Shown: one piece after another, positions 10,924 through 22,319 of the stretch
Layout: every line of letters starts with the position of its first letter
Position numbering within the stretch: the first letter of the stretch is position 1
DNA from: Heterodera schachtii
Taxonomy: Eukaryota > Nematoda > Chromadorea > Rhabditida > Heteroderidae
Reading direction: 5' to 3'
NCBI GenBank assembly: GCA_023374025.1
Contig: SIJG01000013.1
Location: 154,846-218,845 of the forward strand
Length of the DNA: 64,000 bases
Notes under the pieces: model-generated
What the model was told of the DNA's origin: nothing
The model's database searches: none
What the model saw: the letters and a program-made list of their open reading frames with translations, nothing else
Made by a program: the position numbers and the translations under genes

Positions 10924-12139
10924 TTTGTTTGAGAATGCTTTTTAGAAGTTTATCAGGCTAAATACAGTATTATAATACACAGCAAAGGTTTACTGTATGG
11001 TAATTGATACGGTAGGGCCCCAACCCCCAAAAAAATCAAAGTTTGTTGGAGAAATTTATAAAATGTCGGAGAGTAAAATGGCATTTGATAAAATTCCAAA
11101 TGTATGTAAAAACTAGGAAAGTGCCAGCAACAGTTTTGCAAAAAAATACATTAAAAACCTAACTTTTAGGCCAATTCGCATTGTTTTTAGACAAAAAATC
11201 ATCAGAACTTTTGTTTAAGTCAACAAAATTTAACACTTTGGATATTATTCGATAGTCCTTAATCGAAATTGAAGAAAATTTTATTCTTCACAAAAAGTTA
11301 TGACCAAAAATCGTAAAAAAATTTTTTCAAACTTTTTTCAAACTTTATTAATCTTTTTTCATTTTACAAGGAGATAAAACCTTAAGTGCTATCGCATGAT
11401 ACCAAGAATGTTTAATTGGGTCAATTTTGACAAAAGTTATGACAATTTTTTTGTCGAAAAACGATTTGATTCGGGGCATTGTAAGTACGAGTTGGCCTAA
11501 TAATAGTATGTACGACGTTTGTTGTCGTCGTCCACAAATATGCACAAATGCCGAAGAAAAAAAGTTAATCGTTTCTTCCATCCAAATAAAAAAAAGGGGA
11601 GGGACAAATCAATACATAGGGCAGATAAACTTCAGCAGCAGACTGCATAAAATAACACAATTACATACCTATTAATCCTAAACACCCAAATGACAAGCAA
11701 AAAAAAATGCGCTGACCCACAAAATGTCCAAGCCACGAAATGTCCAAGCCACGAAATGTCCAAAAGAGTAAAAAACCACGAAATGTCCAAAATTCTAAAA
11801 ACCTAATAAAAACCGGGAAAACGAGTCTAATATAGGGTTTTCGGGGTCGCTGAGTACGAATATGACATTGTTATTGCCCCTTGCTTAGCCTTGGACACAA
11901 ATATTGACATAAAAGAGCAAAATAAATTTAAATGCTTCTACACTTGATAGTCATCAAAATTCGAACAAGTTTTATGGTTCCTAAACGATCCGAATTCTAT
12001 CTTTACCCACATCCTAAACTTCACACATTGAAATGAATAAATTTATTAACATTCAACGAAAAAAAAATCATTACATAACATGGATAATGAAGCATTAAAA
12101 TTCTCGAAATCCTTCAATTTTTCCTGTATATACTTCAAT
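10924..12139. other. Intergenic, repeats only
   Basis: A promoter-proximal block with ACGGTATCAATTACCA-like sequence (about 11000-11015) is shared with the two paralogues of the small gene (23235 and 27395). Around 11160-11440 lies MITE-like sequence with the ATGATACCAAGAATG module. No coding sequence is supported. Confidence 0.45.
11715..11795. repeat. Short tandem repeat CCACGAAATGTCCAA
   Basis: Four imperfect units, the first three about 15-16 bp apart. The design resembles the tandem-repeat arms of the foldback elements elsewhere in the window, but no inverted partner is visible. Confidence 0.6.
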
Positions 12140-12475
12140 TTGGAGACCCAGCACCGTCTCAAGTCACGAATTTCACCGTTGTTGTTATACGATGCTGACT
12201 CATTCTCCAATTCAAATGGCACAATTTGCGTTGACTCGTGACGAATGAAGCAAATGATGTAACTGACAGAAGTGAGGGCACGGACAAAAACCTAAGCAAA
12301 ATCACAAAAAAATGCCAAAAACACTATTCCCATAAAAAATTTATGAAAATGTGTGGCACGACCTCCTTGAAATTGTTGACCCATTCAAAGTTTGTGGATA
12401 CTCTTTTTTCAAAGCAAGACAATCGCTTTGTCGGTGAAGTACGACGACGCAAATTGTCCAAATGATCGGCATTGG
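12140..12475 (-). pseudogene. A-type gene fragment, exons 3-4
   Basis: Minus-strand exon 3 debris (A-D-H-L-D-N-L-R-R-R-T-S-P-T joined directly to N-F-E-W-V-N-N-F-K-E-V, with an internal deletion) is followed by exon 4 debris (R-A-L-T-S-V-S-Y and I-V-P-F-E-L-E-N-E). Exons 1, 2 and 5 are absent. It lies close to the telomere-like repeat at 12571. Confidence 0.75.
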
Positions 12476-12570
12476 CAAAAGAAAAAAATATTTTTTTATT
12501 CATCAAAGTTCAACCAAATATAGTTTTTCATGTACAAGCTGTAGCTCCACAAATCCTAAAGCAATTCGGT

Positions 12571-12843
12571 AGCATAGGCCTAGGCTTAGGCTCTAAGCTT
12601 AGGCTTAGGCTCTAAATTTATGCTTAGGCTCTAGGCTTAGGCTCTAAGCTTAGTCTTAGGCCTAGACTCTAAGCTTAGGCTTAGGCTCTAGGCTTAGGCC
12701 TAGGCTCTAAGCTTAGGCCTAGGCTCTAAGCTTAGGCTTAGGCTCTGAGCTTAGGCTTAGGCTCTAAGCTTAGGCTCTGAGCTTAGGCTCTAAGCTTAGG
12801 CTTAGGCTCTAAGCTTAGGTCTAGGCTTAGGCTCTAAGCATAG
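12571..12843. repeat. Degenerate interstitial telomere-like TTAGGC array
   Basis: About 270 bp made of TTAGGC hexamers mixed with a derived unit, TTAGGCTCTAAGC. Many adjacent TTAGGC copies are intact; others have drifted to TTAGGTC, TTAGTC or CCTAGGC. TTAGGC is the nematode telomere repeat. The array is flanked by non-telomeric sequence on both sides, so it is internal, not a chromosome end. Confidence 0.8.
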
Positions 12844-13690
12844 AAAACCTGATTTTTGATCCCGAATTGCAGAAATTTACGATTTGCTTATTTCCTCCCA
12901 ATTTTAAAATTGCTTACGTGAGACGAAAAATATAAATAATATGATACATTTTTGATCGAATTAATTGTAAAATTAAGTGATTTGAAGCAATTTTGCAAAT
13001 TTTTCTGTAATGGCTGCACATGCCAAGAAAAGACGGACAACCAAACCGATCCTGGAGGGTGTGCCCATTTATTTATTTTGTTTTGAAAGGAATTGTTTTT
13101 GAAATCGAATGGTTTGCGAGTAGCTAAAAATAATAACAAATATTTACATATTTCAGAATGTATTAGTATTTTAGTAATCCAAGAAAACGGCAAATTAAGC
13201 CGGATGCTTATTGTTAGGCTTTTGTTTTTGCTCAACTAAAAATTTTAAATTTGTAATGAAACAGTTCGCCAATTAACAAATTTCGTCAAATTCAAGTTTG
13301 AAAAAAATTTCTCTCTTAATATCAGGAAAACTCAAACAAAAAGCAAGCAAATACCTAAATGTAAGAATCAACAAAAGCATTTATGACATTGCAGAGGGGT
13401 TCGAGATTTTCGAATTCTTGCTTAAGCGTCTGCAGATTTGAATTTTGGCACTCAAACCCGGCATTAGTTAGCAGATTTTCCCACACGATTCGAGATCTTA
13501 TCTAAGAAATTTGTGTATTTTTTTTGCATTCGTTTTTGTTTTCTGTGATCCGACCCCTCCAAATAAGCACAAATCTTAGAAATAAGCATACTTGGTAACT
13601 TTGCTTTTCGTCATAAGCAGGCTCATCCGCACTTGATAATTATCAGTTCACTTATTTTTCTAATTCTGTTTGATTACAATACAAAAAAAA
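12844..13690. other. Intergenic, nothing recognised
   Basis: AT-rich sequence with no exon-like block of any family in the window. The region just before 13691 is the presumed 5' flank of the next gene. Confidence 0.45.
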
Positions 13691-14892
13691 ATGTCTGACA
13701 ATCCAAAGGAAGCGGAGAAAGAAATGGAAAAAGCGATGTAAATAATTAATCTAAATTTGATTTCAATGGCTAATCATTTTGCTTTTCCGTTTTCAGCTTC
13801 ATCTCTGCTGATTGTTGGCTCGAAGTGTTCGATTTGCTTCCGCCATCTCAGCTTGGCCTTGGCATTGCGATGATCAGTCACCGATTTGACTTCTACGTGG
13901 ACGAACATTTCAAGACACGCAAATGGACATTGGGCAAAATGGAAATTCGAAGCAAAATACGACGATGGAGATGGGGCTTCTTGGAAATTCGAGGCAAAAT
14001 CGGCGGAGAGAATGGCGCAATTGAAATGGAAATTGTCAATTCCGATGGGAAAGAATTGCCAATTCCGCAAAATCCGTTGCCAAAAAAAGTCATCGGATTC
14101 CGAAGCATTTCGATCAAGTGAAAAATGAAATTGCATTTGTACATGATTTTCTTTCCATCACATACATTCTTTGATTTTCAGCTTCATCGACCAAAATGTG
14201 CTCAATTTTATCGGCCATTTTCACCGTCTTTTCTCCGTTTGTTCAGCAAAATTGACCATTCACACTTCAAGTGTTCGCATTTTGGAGTTCGTTGAGTTCA
14301 CCATTCGGCCAATGTTCAAGGACAGCATTCGTCTGTTGTGTTTGAGCGCCTTTGTGTTTCGTCAAATCCGTCAATTGGCCCCGTCTTTTCTCTGCAATTG
14401 GCCCTCTCTCCAAGTTGTCAATCTTTTTTGCGACTTTTTGCCCGAATTGCCGCCTGATGACAGTGCCAACGCGTCAGAGGGCCAAGCAGTGACCAAATGG
14501 CTGTTCTCGCCTCATCCCGACAATTTGCCAAAGCTGTTTTATGTCCAAATTTGGGAATGATATGGGGCAACAATGGGCGGCAATAGTGGAACAAATCAAA
14601 GCGGTAATTTGTTCAATTATTTGTTTTTTAAATTTTTTTGCTTTTTTTTAGGAATTTTCCATCGCTTCATCTCCCGTTTCTTCCAACATTACTGTTGCCT
14701 TTATGCCGTTTCATTCGCTTCCTGTTGTTGTGCCATTTGAAATGACCAACGAATTGACTGGGGAAGCAATTGAAATTGAAAACATCAATTGGAACTGAGG
14801 ACGATGAAGAAATTTTTGAGCTCATCCGTTGTTCAATTGGCCAAGGAAGTGAGCAACAAATGGAAAAGGCATTGAATGAATTGATTGATTCG
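13691..14892 (+). pseudogene. B-type F-box-like gene, soluble N-terminus, frameshifted and truncated
   Basis: Exon 1 (13691-13737) encodes MSDNPKEAEKEMEKAM with no hydrophobic segment. It corresponds to the end of the long second exon of the intact B gene at 30026 (D-E-M-S-D-N-R-K-E-A), so this copy appears to start internally and lacks the anchor. Exon 2 is 13797-14117 (S-A-D-C-W-L-E-V-F-D-L-L-P-P-S-Q). Exon 3, 14182-14603, is 422 nt instead of 421, giving a frameshift near 14560. Exon 4 (14652 on) shifts once more near 14768 and is cut at 14893 by the segmental duplication, whose sequence replaces the normal C-terminus. Confidence 0.85.
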
Positions 14893-15128
14893 TCCGGGCA
14901 AATTGTTAAGACAATTTCCGGCATTCTTTCAATTGTTAAGAAAGTTTCCGGCACTCTTTCAATTTTGTGATGCCTCGTTGTTGTTTTGGTTTTTGAAACG
15001 GTCCCAATACTGCAAAAGGATGGCAAACAAATGACAAAATTGGCACAGCGATCAGACTAAAAATGAGAAGGAAAAGGGTAAATGTCGAGAAGAAATGCGC
15101 AAAACGTACAGAATCACTTTAAAGACAT
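14893..15128 (-). pseudogene. B-type gene fragment, exons 1-2
   Basis: ATG at 15128, M-S-L-K-x-I-L exon, then part of the transmembrane exon (L-I-A-V-P and K-I-E-R-V-P-E-T-F-L-T). It is a duplicate of the start of the gene at 30026-31695. It has lost bases within the helix and lacks all later exons. A class II TATA-like box lies upstream near 15222-15236. Confidence 0.85.
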
Positions 15129-15278
15129 TGTCAGGGAGAAAAGGTCGGAGATAGAGACGACAAATAAACGGCGAATGAATAATAATAATAATGAAAGTGG
15201 CGCAGGAAAAGCAACCACTTTTATACTAATTTTTTGCCAATTTTTTGCGCGATTATTAAACGGTCGTTTAAATTAAAT

Positions 15279-16183
15279 TAGGTTGGTCGGGACCGGGACC
15301 GGGATGGGACCGGGACGGGAATTCCCGGTTTTTTCAGGCCCGGTCCCGATCCCGGTTTTTGGAAAAACAGAAATCCCGGTCCCGGTTTTGCCAGTCCGGT
15401 CCCGGCGGGACTAAATAAGCACTGGTAAGAATGGGGGTCTGGTGAGAAAAGAGAAGGGAATTGGTGAGAAAGAGAAATTTTGAGAAAAAAAAATTAAATT
15501 ATTTATTCATTCAATTGCATTTGTTCACATTGTTATGTTGTCCAGTGGCTAAACCTTCTGACTTTCATTATTTGTCTCTTGGGTTCAATTTCTCGATGGA
15601 AAAGAAAGTTTAAAATTATTATTTTTTCATTTTTAACAGCCTAAAACCCCACAAATTAATCAATATTTGGTCATTTTTTGACAAATTCTGCTAACATATT
15701 CCATTCAAATTTAAAAATTTTCCGGCGGCGCCTATCGGCACCGCTGGACCCCGCCCGCCCCCTCCCAATGTTCCTAAAAAGTTTTCCCGAAAAAAAACAG
15801 CGCCACAAAATCAGCAATTTAAAAGCAAAAATTTAAAAGATTGTTAATTATTAAAAAATCCAGAATTTTGGACAGAAAATTCCAAGATCCCCGCCCTCCC
15901 GAAATGTAAATTTTTAAAAATTTACTTGAATTCCTCCTCGAAACGAAAATTAAAAAATTTTATGGGCACATTTTTGTATATAGGCAATTTTCGTAACAAA
16001 GTGCACTCAAATTTTTAAAAATTTTTCAAAAAAATTTCTTATGGAAAACTCCCGGTTGGTCCCGGCTTTTCTCGCGGTCCCGATCCCGGTCCCGGTCAAA
16101 AAACTTGGTCCCGGTCCCGACTTTTCTGGGCCCGGCAAGTCCCGTCCCGTTTTTGTCAAATTTCCCGGTCCCGACCAACTCTA
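15279..16183. mobile_element. hAT-like MITE, GGGACCGG family, copy 1
   Basis: Same element as 31843-32762. The right end CCGACCAACTCTA is followed by GTTTAAAT, the target duplication; the left junction carries a few extra bases (TAAAT). Subterminal arms are rich in GTCCCGGTCCCGG. Non-coding. Confidence 0.8.
15721..15750. other. GC-rich hairpin module
   Basis: TCCGGCGGCGCCTATCGGCA followed by CCGCTGGACC; it can fold into a stem of about 11 bp. It lies within the hAT-like element. Confidence 0.7.
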
Positions 16184-16733
16184 GTTTAAATTCTGAAACT
16201 TTTTTTGTTTAATTATATCTTTATATCAAATTTTCTCATCCCTTTTTAGAATTGTTGAAGACATTGCAGCAATAAATGACCGGAATTGAAAAAAAAATCG
16301 TTTTAAGGCATTATTACCGTTAATAATTATTTTAATGATTTTTTTTTTTACAAATTTGTCAGAGAATGCCTTTTTTCGTTTCCGTCTTCCACCTCTGTAG
16401 GTAGGGAACTTTTGTGACTTTAATTAGCCGCATTTGGGCTTTTGGTTGGCCGATGAGAGTGAAATTTTCAAATTCCTCATCCTTTTTGCGACACGAATAT
16501 CCCCCAGCTTTTCCCGTTTATTATTAGCCTTTTTTATCAACAATTACTCAAATTATTAATTAATTACATGCACATAAAATACAACGGAAATGGATTCAAA
16601 TACATACATATATACTATATATACCTATATATATACACTATTGAAATGGCAAAGTGCCAACATCATTTTCGCTCATACACACAATCGCATCAATCAATTG
16701 AATTCATTTATTTCTCTGGTTGATCACTTGGCC

Positions 16734-17128
16734 CGGGAAAAGGCGTCGAGAAGACTGAAAAAACGATGATTCTATTGCACTTTAAGTCAATTCATGTTTA
16801 TGAGTTCATTGGCATTTTATGAGTCCAACCAGCTAACCATCCTTAATTTTTCTACCATAATTCTGTCCATTTCAAAATAAACCGTCCATTTGGTATTAAT
16901 GAAAGCAAAAAGTAAGCAAAATTGTCGACGATTGGACTCTAAAATGATTAAGCATTTTAAAATTGCTCACCCGTCGTCGTATCTGCCATCTTCGATCAGA
17001 AAATCAATTGGGTTCGTCCGATCAATCATTCCTCCCTCACATTTTGCCAATTTCTCCTGTCCCATCCAATTGGACAACGGCTGAGCCAAAAACCATTTTT
17101 GATGATTGTCCAAGTGTCAAATTCACAA
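16734..17128 (-). pseudogene. B-type gene fragment, last two exons
   Basis: Minus-strand last exon (L-L-D-A-F-S-R-A-K, stop at 16734) and part of the penultimate exon (R-C-P-I-G-W-D-R-R). Duplicate of 33313-33717. It ends where the segmental duplication ends. Confidence 0.8.
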
Positions 17129-17440
17129 AAAGCAATCAATTTGTTAGTCGTTTAACGAAAATTTGGCCGCCAGCTACCCCAGGAAATATTTAGATGACCA
17201 ATGCAATTTAAAAAAAAATTCTCGGAGGAAACGGCGGAGGAGAAATGGTACTTCCCTTCCTTGTTGTTTTGCTACCCCCCCCCCCCCCCCCCGAAAAATT
17301 TAAAATTTCAAAAAATCATAGATATTTGGTTAAATTTATGACCAGCAGGTGTCATCATCAAATGTCAAAACAAATTTGTGAATTTTATGAGAATGTTTAG
17401 GGCCTCGAAATGCCATCCCTGCCACACACACACCACACAC

Positions 17441-18287
17441 CTCCTTCAAACTGTTGATCCAATCTAAGCTTCCTTCTTCGTACAATTCCGTGTCCGACCA
17501 AAGCAATGTCTTCAGTTGCCCGTCTTTTCTCGGCGTGTGTAACCATTTGGACAGCGCTTGGCTTGCAGAAGAAGTTGCATTCGGCCCATCATCATCAGCA
17601 ATTCCATGAAGAAACAGATATTCAAAAAAGATTGAAATCAATTGGTCAAGATCGGCGAGAATTGTCGGCGAAATGCGACGGCACAAAGGGTCAAAATGAG
17701 CGCCATCGGTAAGGCTCAAACAGCGAATGCTTGGTGCAAAAATTGGCCAAATTTCACGCGCCAAAACATCCCATTTGGGCTGTTTATCATCAATGCTTGT
17801 TTCCGACATTGGCATTTCCAAAGTGGTGCCTTTGCTGTCCCAAATTTGTTTGTTGGCACGGAGAAATGTGAGCACAGTGTGATCAATGTACCTGAAGAAA
17901 TATAAAATGCAATAAAACAAACAAAGTTTTTTGAAAATTACTCAATCTGAAGGAGCCGAAATCCAACATTGTTCGGAAATGGATGGTCCGGCAGTGGAAA
18001 TCCCACTAATTTGCCATCAATGCGCACAAACAGTTTCGGTTTGGTTCCACAATCCTTTTTTATAATAATCAATTTCATAAGCGTCAATTCGCTTTTTCCA
18101 TCGAAATGCGTGTCCACCAGCGCATCAAAACGATCAGAAAGCAATGCAATTTTGAGGCCAAGTTAAGCATGGTCAAAGGATGGCAGAATGTCCATCCACA
18201 CGTCGCTACAAAGCCAACTGAAACATGGCAAAAATTAGGAAAATAAAATTTGTAATTTAATTTTAAATTTCTTTACCGTCTGTTCAT
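17441..18287 (-). pseudogene. A-type gene with nonsense codon, 3' exons lost
   Basis: Exons 18287-18277 (M-N-R-R), 18217-17942 and 17891-17441 keep family boundaries and canonical donors. A TAA replaces the glutamine codon in H-A-Q-L-G-L within the F-box-like segment (plus-strand TTA near 18162). Exon 3 is otherwise open and divergent (L-E-M-P-M-S-E-T-S-I-D-D-K-Q-P-K-W-D-V-L). Exons 4 and 5 are missing; the sequence beyond exon 3 runs into a C18 tract at 17275-17292 and the edge of the segmental duplication. Confidence 0.85.
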
Positions 18288-19530
18288 TTTTTGGGCTGCG
18301 TTTAGCACACTTTGGCCTTTTTCAATTGATTGGTGTCACAAAATGCAGAACAAATACTTTATTGTTTTGGAAAATCCTTTTTTTAAACAAGCAGATTAGG
18401 ATTATGCCACAAGAATGTAGGAAAATTTGCTCTAGGTATTTCAGTTCAAATAGTCCTCTATTAGATGACAAATTTCAAAAAATTTTCGTTGTATTTCAAA
18501 AAAGTTATGGCCAGAAAACTTCAAAAAAAAAGTTTGTTTTCTAAACTTTTTTTTTGCCACTGATTTTTTGAAACATAACGCAAATATTTGGCATTCTGAC
18601 ATAATTAATAATGCCAATTGCCAAAATCTTTTTTTCAAAAATTGAATTTTTTCTTTTTTTCTTATTGACGCAGCTTTTGACGTTCAAATGAAATGCGTTT
18701 TGTGATGCTTCTTTCTTAATGCTTTTAAGCAAAACAATGTAAATAAAATGCCGCCCTAATTAATGAGGAATTAATTAATTTTTGGTAACCTTTTGAGTTT
18801 GAGGAAACACATTATTATGACTTTGCTTATCACCGGAATCCTTCGCAAATTTGCACTTACAAAATTCCCATTTACTGCATCAAATTCTTTGTCGTCTTCG
18901 AACACGGGTTCGGAATTTGAACATGGTCGAAATGGCTGTTGAATGGAATCTCTGACCCTGAAAACCCATAAAACAACGAATTATTATTTGAGAAATGGTC
19001 AATTAATCCTTTTTCGGATTCATAATTGAAATAAGAATTTATTCGTGTATTAGGTATTTTCTTGAATTTTTTTTTTGAATACTGAAATGTCTATATTCAC
19101 TGGGAATCAGTTGTGCCAGTGCTTAGATGGCTCCATGTTGATTTTTTTTTTGACTTTTAGACTTGACTTACCAAGAGCTTTCGAATGATACTAAATTTGT
19201 CTAATTTGACCTTTTAAAATGCTATAATTACCCAATTTTGTTCATTTTTTCGGTAAAAAAATTTGTATTCCACCCTGAAATCGTCGGTTTTACGCCAGAA
19301 AATGATCATACCGATTATATATGTCATTTAAGAACCATTAAACGTATTTTTGGTTTATCCCTTGAATCCAACTCTTACCAATCATTAAACTTAATATTTT
19401 CAACAAAACAAACAAATTAAATGTATTCAAACGAAAGAAGCAACAATACATAAATGTGAGGAGCAATAATTATCCAGCAGCATATCAATTTCCATTCCTA
19501 ATGATCCATCATTTGCCATTTCCAAATAAT
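18288..19530. other. Intergenic, MITE-like AT-rich sequence
   Basis: 18290-18390 is the 5' flank shared with the gene at 22319 (GTGCTAA-GCAG near the ATG, then TTGGTGTCACAAAATGCAGAA). The rest contains TTATGGCCAGAAAACTTC and ATGATACTAAAT modules found in several MITEs. No gene is supported. Confidence 0.45.
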
Positions 19531-19960
19531 TCATTCGCTTTTTCTTCCGCTGGGCCCGGCACTCTTTTGCGTCATCTGATCCACACTTATTGTTAGTGGA
19601 GACAATCGCCTAAATGAAGTGTGAAAAAATAAATGTGACCAACATCAATTAAAAAGCAAAAGGGGGGCTCTATTGCAGTTCACACGGCCATAAAATAATT
19701 TGGCAAATTTTAATGTACCAATAACTTTTCTAGAAACACCCGAATTCAATATTTTTGATATCACTCGATAGCACAAAGATTCCTCTGTTATTCTGCAAAA
19801 TTTCTAAAAAATTATGGCCAGAAAATTTGACTTTCTAAACTTTTGGCCATAAATTAAAGAAAAAATTAAATGTGACCAACATCAATTAAAAAGCAAAAGG
19901 GGGGCTCTATTGCAGTTCACACGGCCATAAAATAATTTGGCAATTTTAATGTACCATAAC

Positions 19961-20497
19961 CAGGGCTGCCAAAAGTATGCAAATGCATATTTTTTCCTGG
20001 CTTCTCCATGCTCTAAATAGTACTAAAAACACTTTCTTTTTTGTGTTTGCGTATAAAAATCGGCACTTTTATTTGCATATTTTTGCATATTTCGAGATTT
20101 TTGTGCATATTTGCATATTTCGGGTTTTTCTGCATATTTCATGCATATTTTGCCATTTTTTGTGCATATTTTCCGGTTTTTTGCATTTTTTGCCATTTTT
20201 CGTCAAATATTTTCCGATTTGAATATCCCTTAAAAAAATTTTGGCAGACAATAGGATGATCTTTAGTGCCGAAATTTTGAGAAATTATTGATTTCAATTG
20301 CAAAAAAAAAAACGATAAAATTTATCTAGGAAAATTTTTTTTTATTGAATTTTGCACCCTTAATTTTCAAGTTTTTTTGTGCATATTTGGTGCATATTTT
20401 GCGATTTTTGTGCATATTTGGTGCATATTTCACTACTTTATTTGCATATTTATGCGCATATTTTGCCTACTTTTCGTGCATATTTTTGGCAGCCCTG
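19961..20497. mobile_element. hAT-like MITE, CAGGGCTGCC ends
   Basis: Terminal inverted repeat CAGGGCTGCCAAAA, with perfect 8-bp target duplication ACCATAAC (19953-19960 and 20498-20505). The interior is AT-rich with many TTTGCATATTT repeats. The 8-bp duplication and CAGGG ends are typical of hAT elements. Non-coding. Confidence 0.9.
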
Positions 20498-20554
20498 ACC
20501 ATAACTTATTCTAGAAACATCTGAATTAAACTTTCTTGGTATCATTCGATAGAC

Positions 20555-20989
20555 CGGAACCGCTCAGTTCGGCCCCCACAGTTCGGCCCCCACGATTCGG
20601 CCCCAGCTCGTTTTTCCATATTAGCTTTTTTATTTGTTATCCAAATCAATAAATCTTGGTATCATTCGAAAGCTCTTAACATGCTCTATTAGCCTCACGT
20701 AAAGCAAAAAAATTTTCAAGCCTAGAAAAAATTTTAGTGAGAAAAAAACTTGAAATTTTCGACTTTTTCGCAATTTTCATGTATAACTTTTTTGGTATTT
20801 GTCTAATCGCAAAGCAATAGCTTAGAAAAAGCTTCTAAACACCTTAAGCTTTCAAATGATACCAACAATGTTGGATTGTTTGACAAAGAAAAAAGTTATA
20901 GAAAGTTGTAGTGGAAAAACATGCTGGGGCCGAACCGTGGGGGCCGAATCGTGAGGGCCGAACTGTGGGGGCCGAACTGAGGTAGACCG
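20555..20989. mobile_element. Foldback MITE, GTTCGGCCCCCAC repeat arms
   Basis: Arms contain tandem GTTCGGCCCCCAC units in inverted orientation. The tips are CGGAACCGCTCAG and (reverse complement of the right end) CGGTCTACCTCAG. Perfect 8-bp target duplication CGATAGAC at 20547-20554 and 20990-20997. Same family as 42015-42476 and related to 35125-35575. Confidence 0.9.
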
Positions 20990-22319
20990 CGATAGACCCA
21001 ATATTTCTCTGTTATTCTGCAAAATTTCAAAAATTTTGTCATGTTTAAAAAAAAAATTATGGCCAGATAAACTTTTTTGGAAATAAATTAAAGTTGTCAA
21101 ATTATTTTATAGTCTTGTTAACCGAAATAGAGCCAAGCAAAAGCTGCTTTCTTCACTCTCTCACCCAATGCAAGAAGCTTCATAAAACATAAAGTGGACA
21201 TTGTTCAAATTTTCATCCTCCCACTGAACCGTCGCCGCCGTTCCCCCAATTTTGCATCGCTCCAACAGCCAAACAACATTGTCTTCTCCACGCTGGCCTT
21301 CTTTCACCAATGTCATCATTCACCGATTCAAATGGCTCAATTCTCGTAAACTTGAAAAGTTCAAGACGAATTGTGTAGTTGACAGAAGTGGTGGCACGGA
21401 GAAATGCTATAATTGGAAAAAAATAGGTAGGTATTACAAATTGATAGTCCTTTTGACCTTCTTGAACTTGACGACCCATCCGTTGACACTCATCGATACA
21501 TAATCAAAATTTCTGCAATACAATCGCTTGGGCTGATCATCGGTGCTCGGCGTGTGCAACCATTTGAACAACGCTTGGCCAGCAGCATAACGAGAATTTG
21601 CATTTGGCTCCTGATCATCAGCGATCACAGCGGGATACAACTGATTGGAATCGATCGAATTCAACTGATTGAGATCAGTGAGAATTGTCGACGAAATGAG
21701 ATGACGCAAATCGTTCAAATGATCAGCATTGGTAAGGGTCAAATGGCGAATTGGCTCAAAAATGGGCCACACTTCACGGGCAAAAACCGTCCAAATCCGC
21801 TCCTGGACATTATATTCGCGTGAAAACGGAATCCACAGACCAAAATTGGTGCCTTTGTTGTCGAAAATTTGTTGCTTGGAACGGAGAAATGCGATGACGG
21901 AGTGATCGATGTACCTGAAAAAAATGTTGAATGCTTTGATCAGTGAAAAAATCCATTGAATTTTGAATTACGAAATTCGAAGGTCCTTAAAGCGAATTTT
22001 GGTGGGCAACAACGGATAGTCGGCCAATGGAAAATGCACAGAATCGGCATAATTTGTCAACACTGCTTTCGGCACTCCATATTGCGTTTTAATTTTTGTT
22101 GTTTTCCAAATTGTCAATTCGCTTTTTCCATCGAAATGCGTGTCCACCAGCGCATCAAAACGATCAGAAAGCAATGCCATTTTGAGGCCAAGTTAAGCAT
22201 GGTCAAAGGATGGCAGAATGTCCATCCACACGTCGCTACAAAGCCAACTGAAACATGGCAAAAATTAGGAAAATAAAAATTTGTAATTTAATTTTTAAAT
22301 TTCTTTACCGTCTGTTCAT

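Larger units (their letters stand above)
14893..17128. repeat. Segmental duplication, copy 1
   Basis: Nearly identical, in the same orientation, to 31453-33717. Differences are mostly one-base indels in homopolymers. It carries the 5' exons of one B gene, a hAT-like element and the 3' exons of another B gene. The left edge cuts exon 4 of the plus-strand B gene and the right edge cuts a minus-strand B exon. Confidence 0.9.
19666..21134. mobile_element. Outer MITE (GGCTCTATTGCAG family) with nested insertions
   Basis: Left end GGCTCTATTGCAGTTCACAC and right end AATAGAGCC, flanked by AAGCAAAAG on both sides as a probable target duplication. A stretch of about 235 bp with the left end is tandemly repeated (19632-19868 and from 19870). 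Two further elements, 19961-20497 and 20555-20989, sit inside. The orthologous insertion at 25349-25596 lacks those two. Confidence 0.75.
19531..22319 (-). pseudogene. A-type gene with nonsense codon and nested transposons
   Basis: Exons 22319-22309, 22247-21972 and 21914-about 21463, an exon 4 block about 21400-21190, and a last exon from about 19620 to the stop at 19531. The same in-frame TAA as in the 17441-18287 copy interrupts H-A-Q-L-G-L. Exon 4 begins one base short at its acceptor (TATAG followed by CATTTC) and later shifts frame near N-D-D-I-G-E. Exon 3 is intact and almost identical to the copy at 25233-26924. The last intron holds a 1.47-kb stack of nested elements. Confidence 0.85.

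Noticed and set aside
12571..12843. True chromosome end
   Set aside because: The array is degenerate and has gene-bearing sequence on both sides.
14770..14970. Extended C-terminus of the B gene at 13691 (I-V-K-T-I-S-G repeats)
   Set aside because: From 14893 this is the antisense strand of a duplicated B-gene anchor exon, so it is not a real domain.
19977..20259. Open frames rich in Phe, Cys and His
   Set aside because: They are translations of TTTGCATATTT repeats inside a hAT-like MITE.
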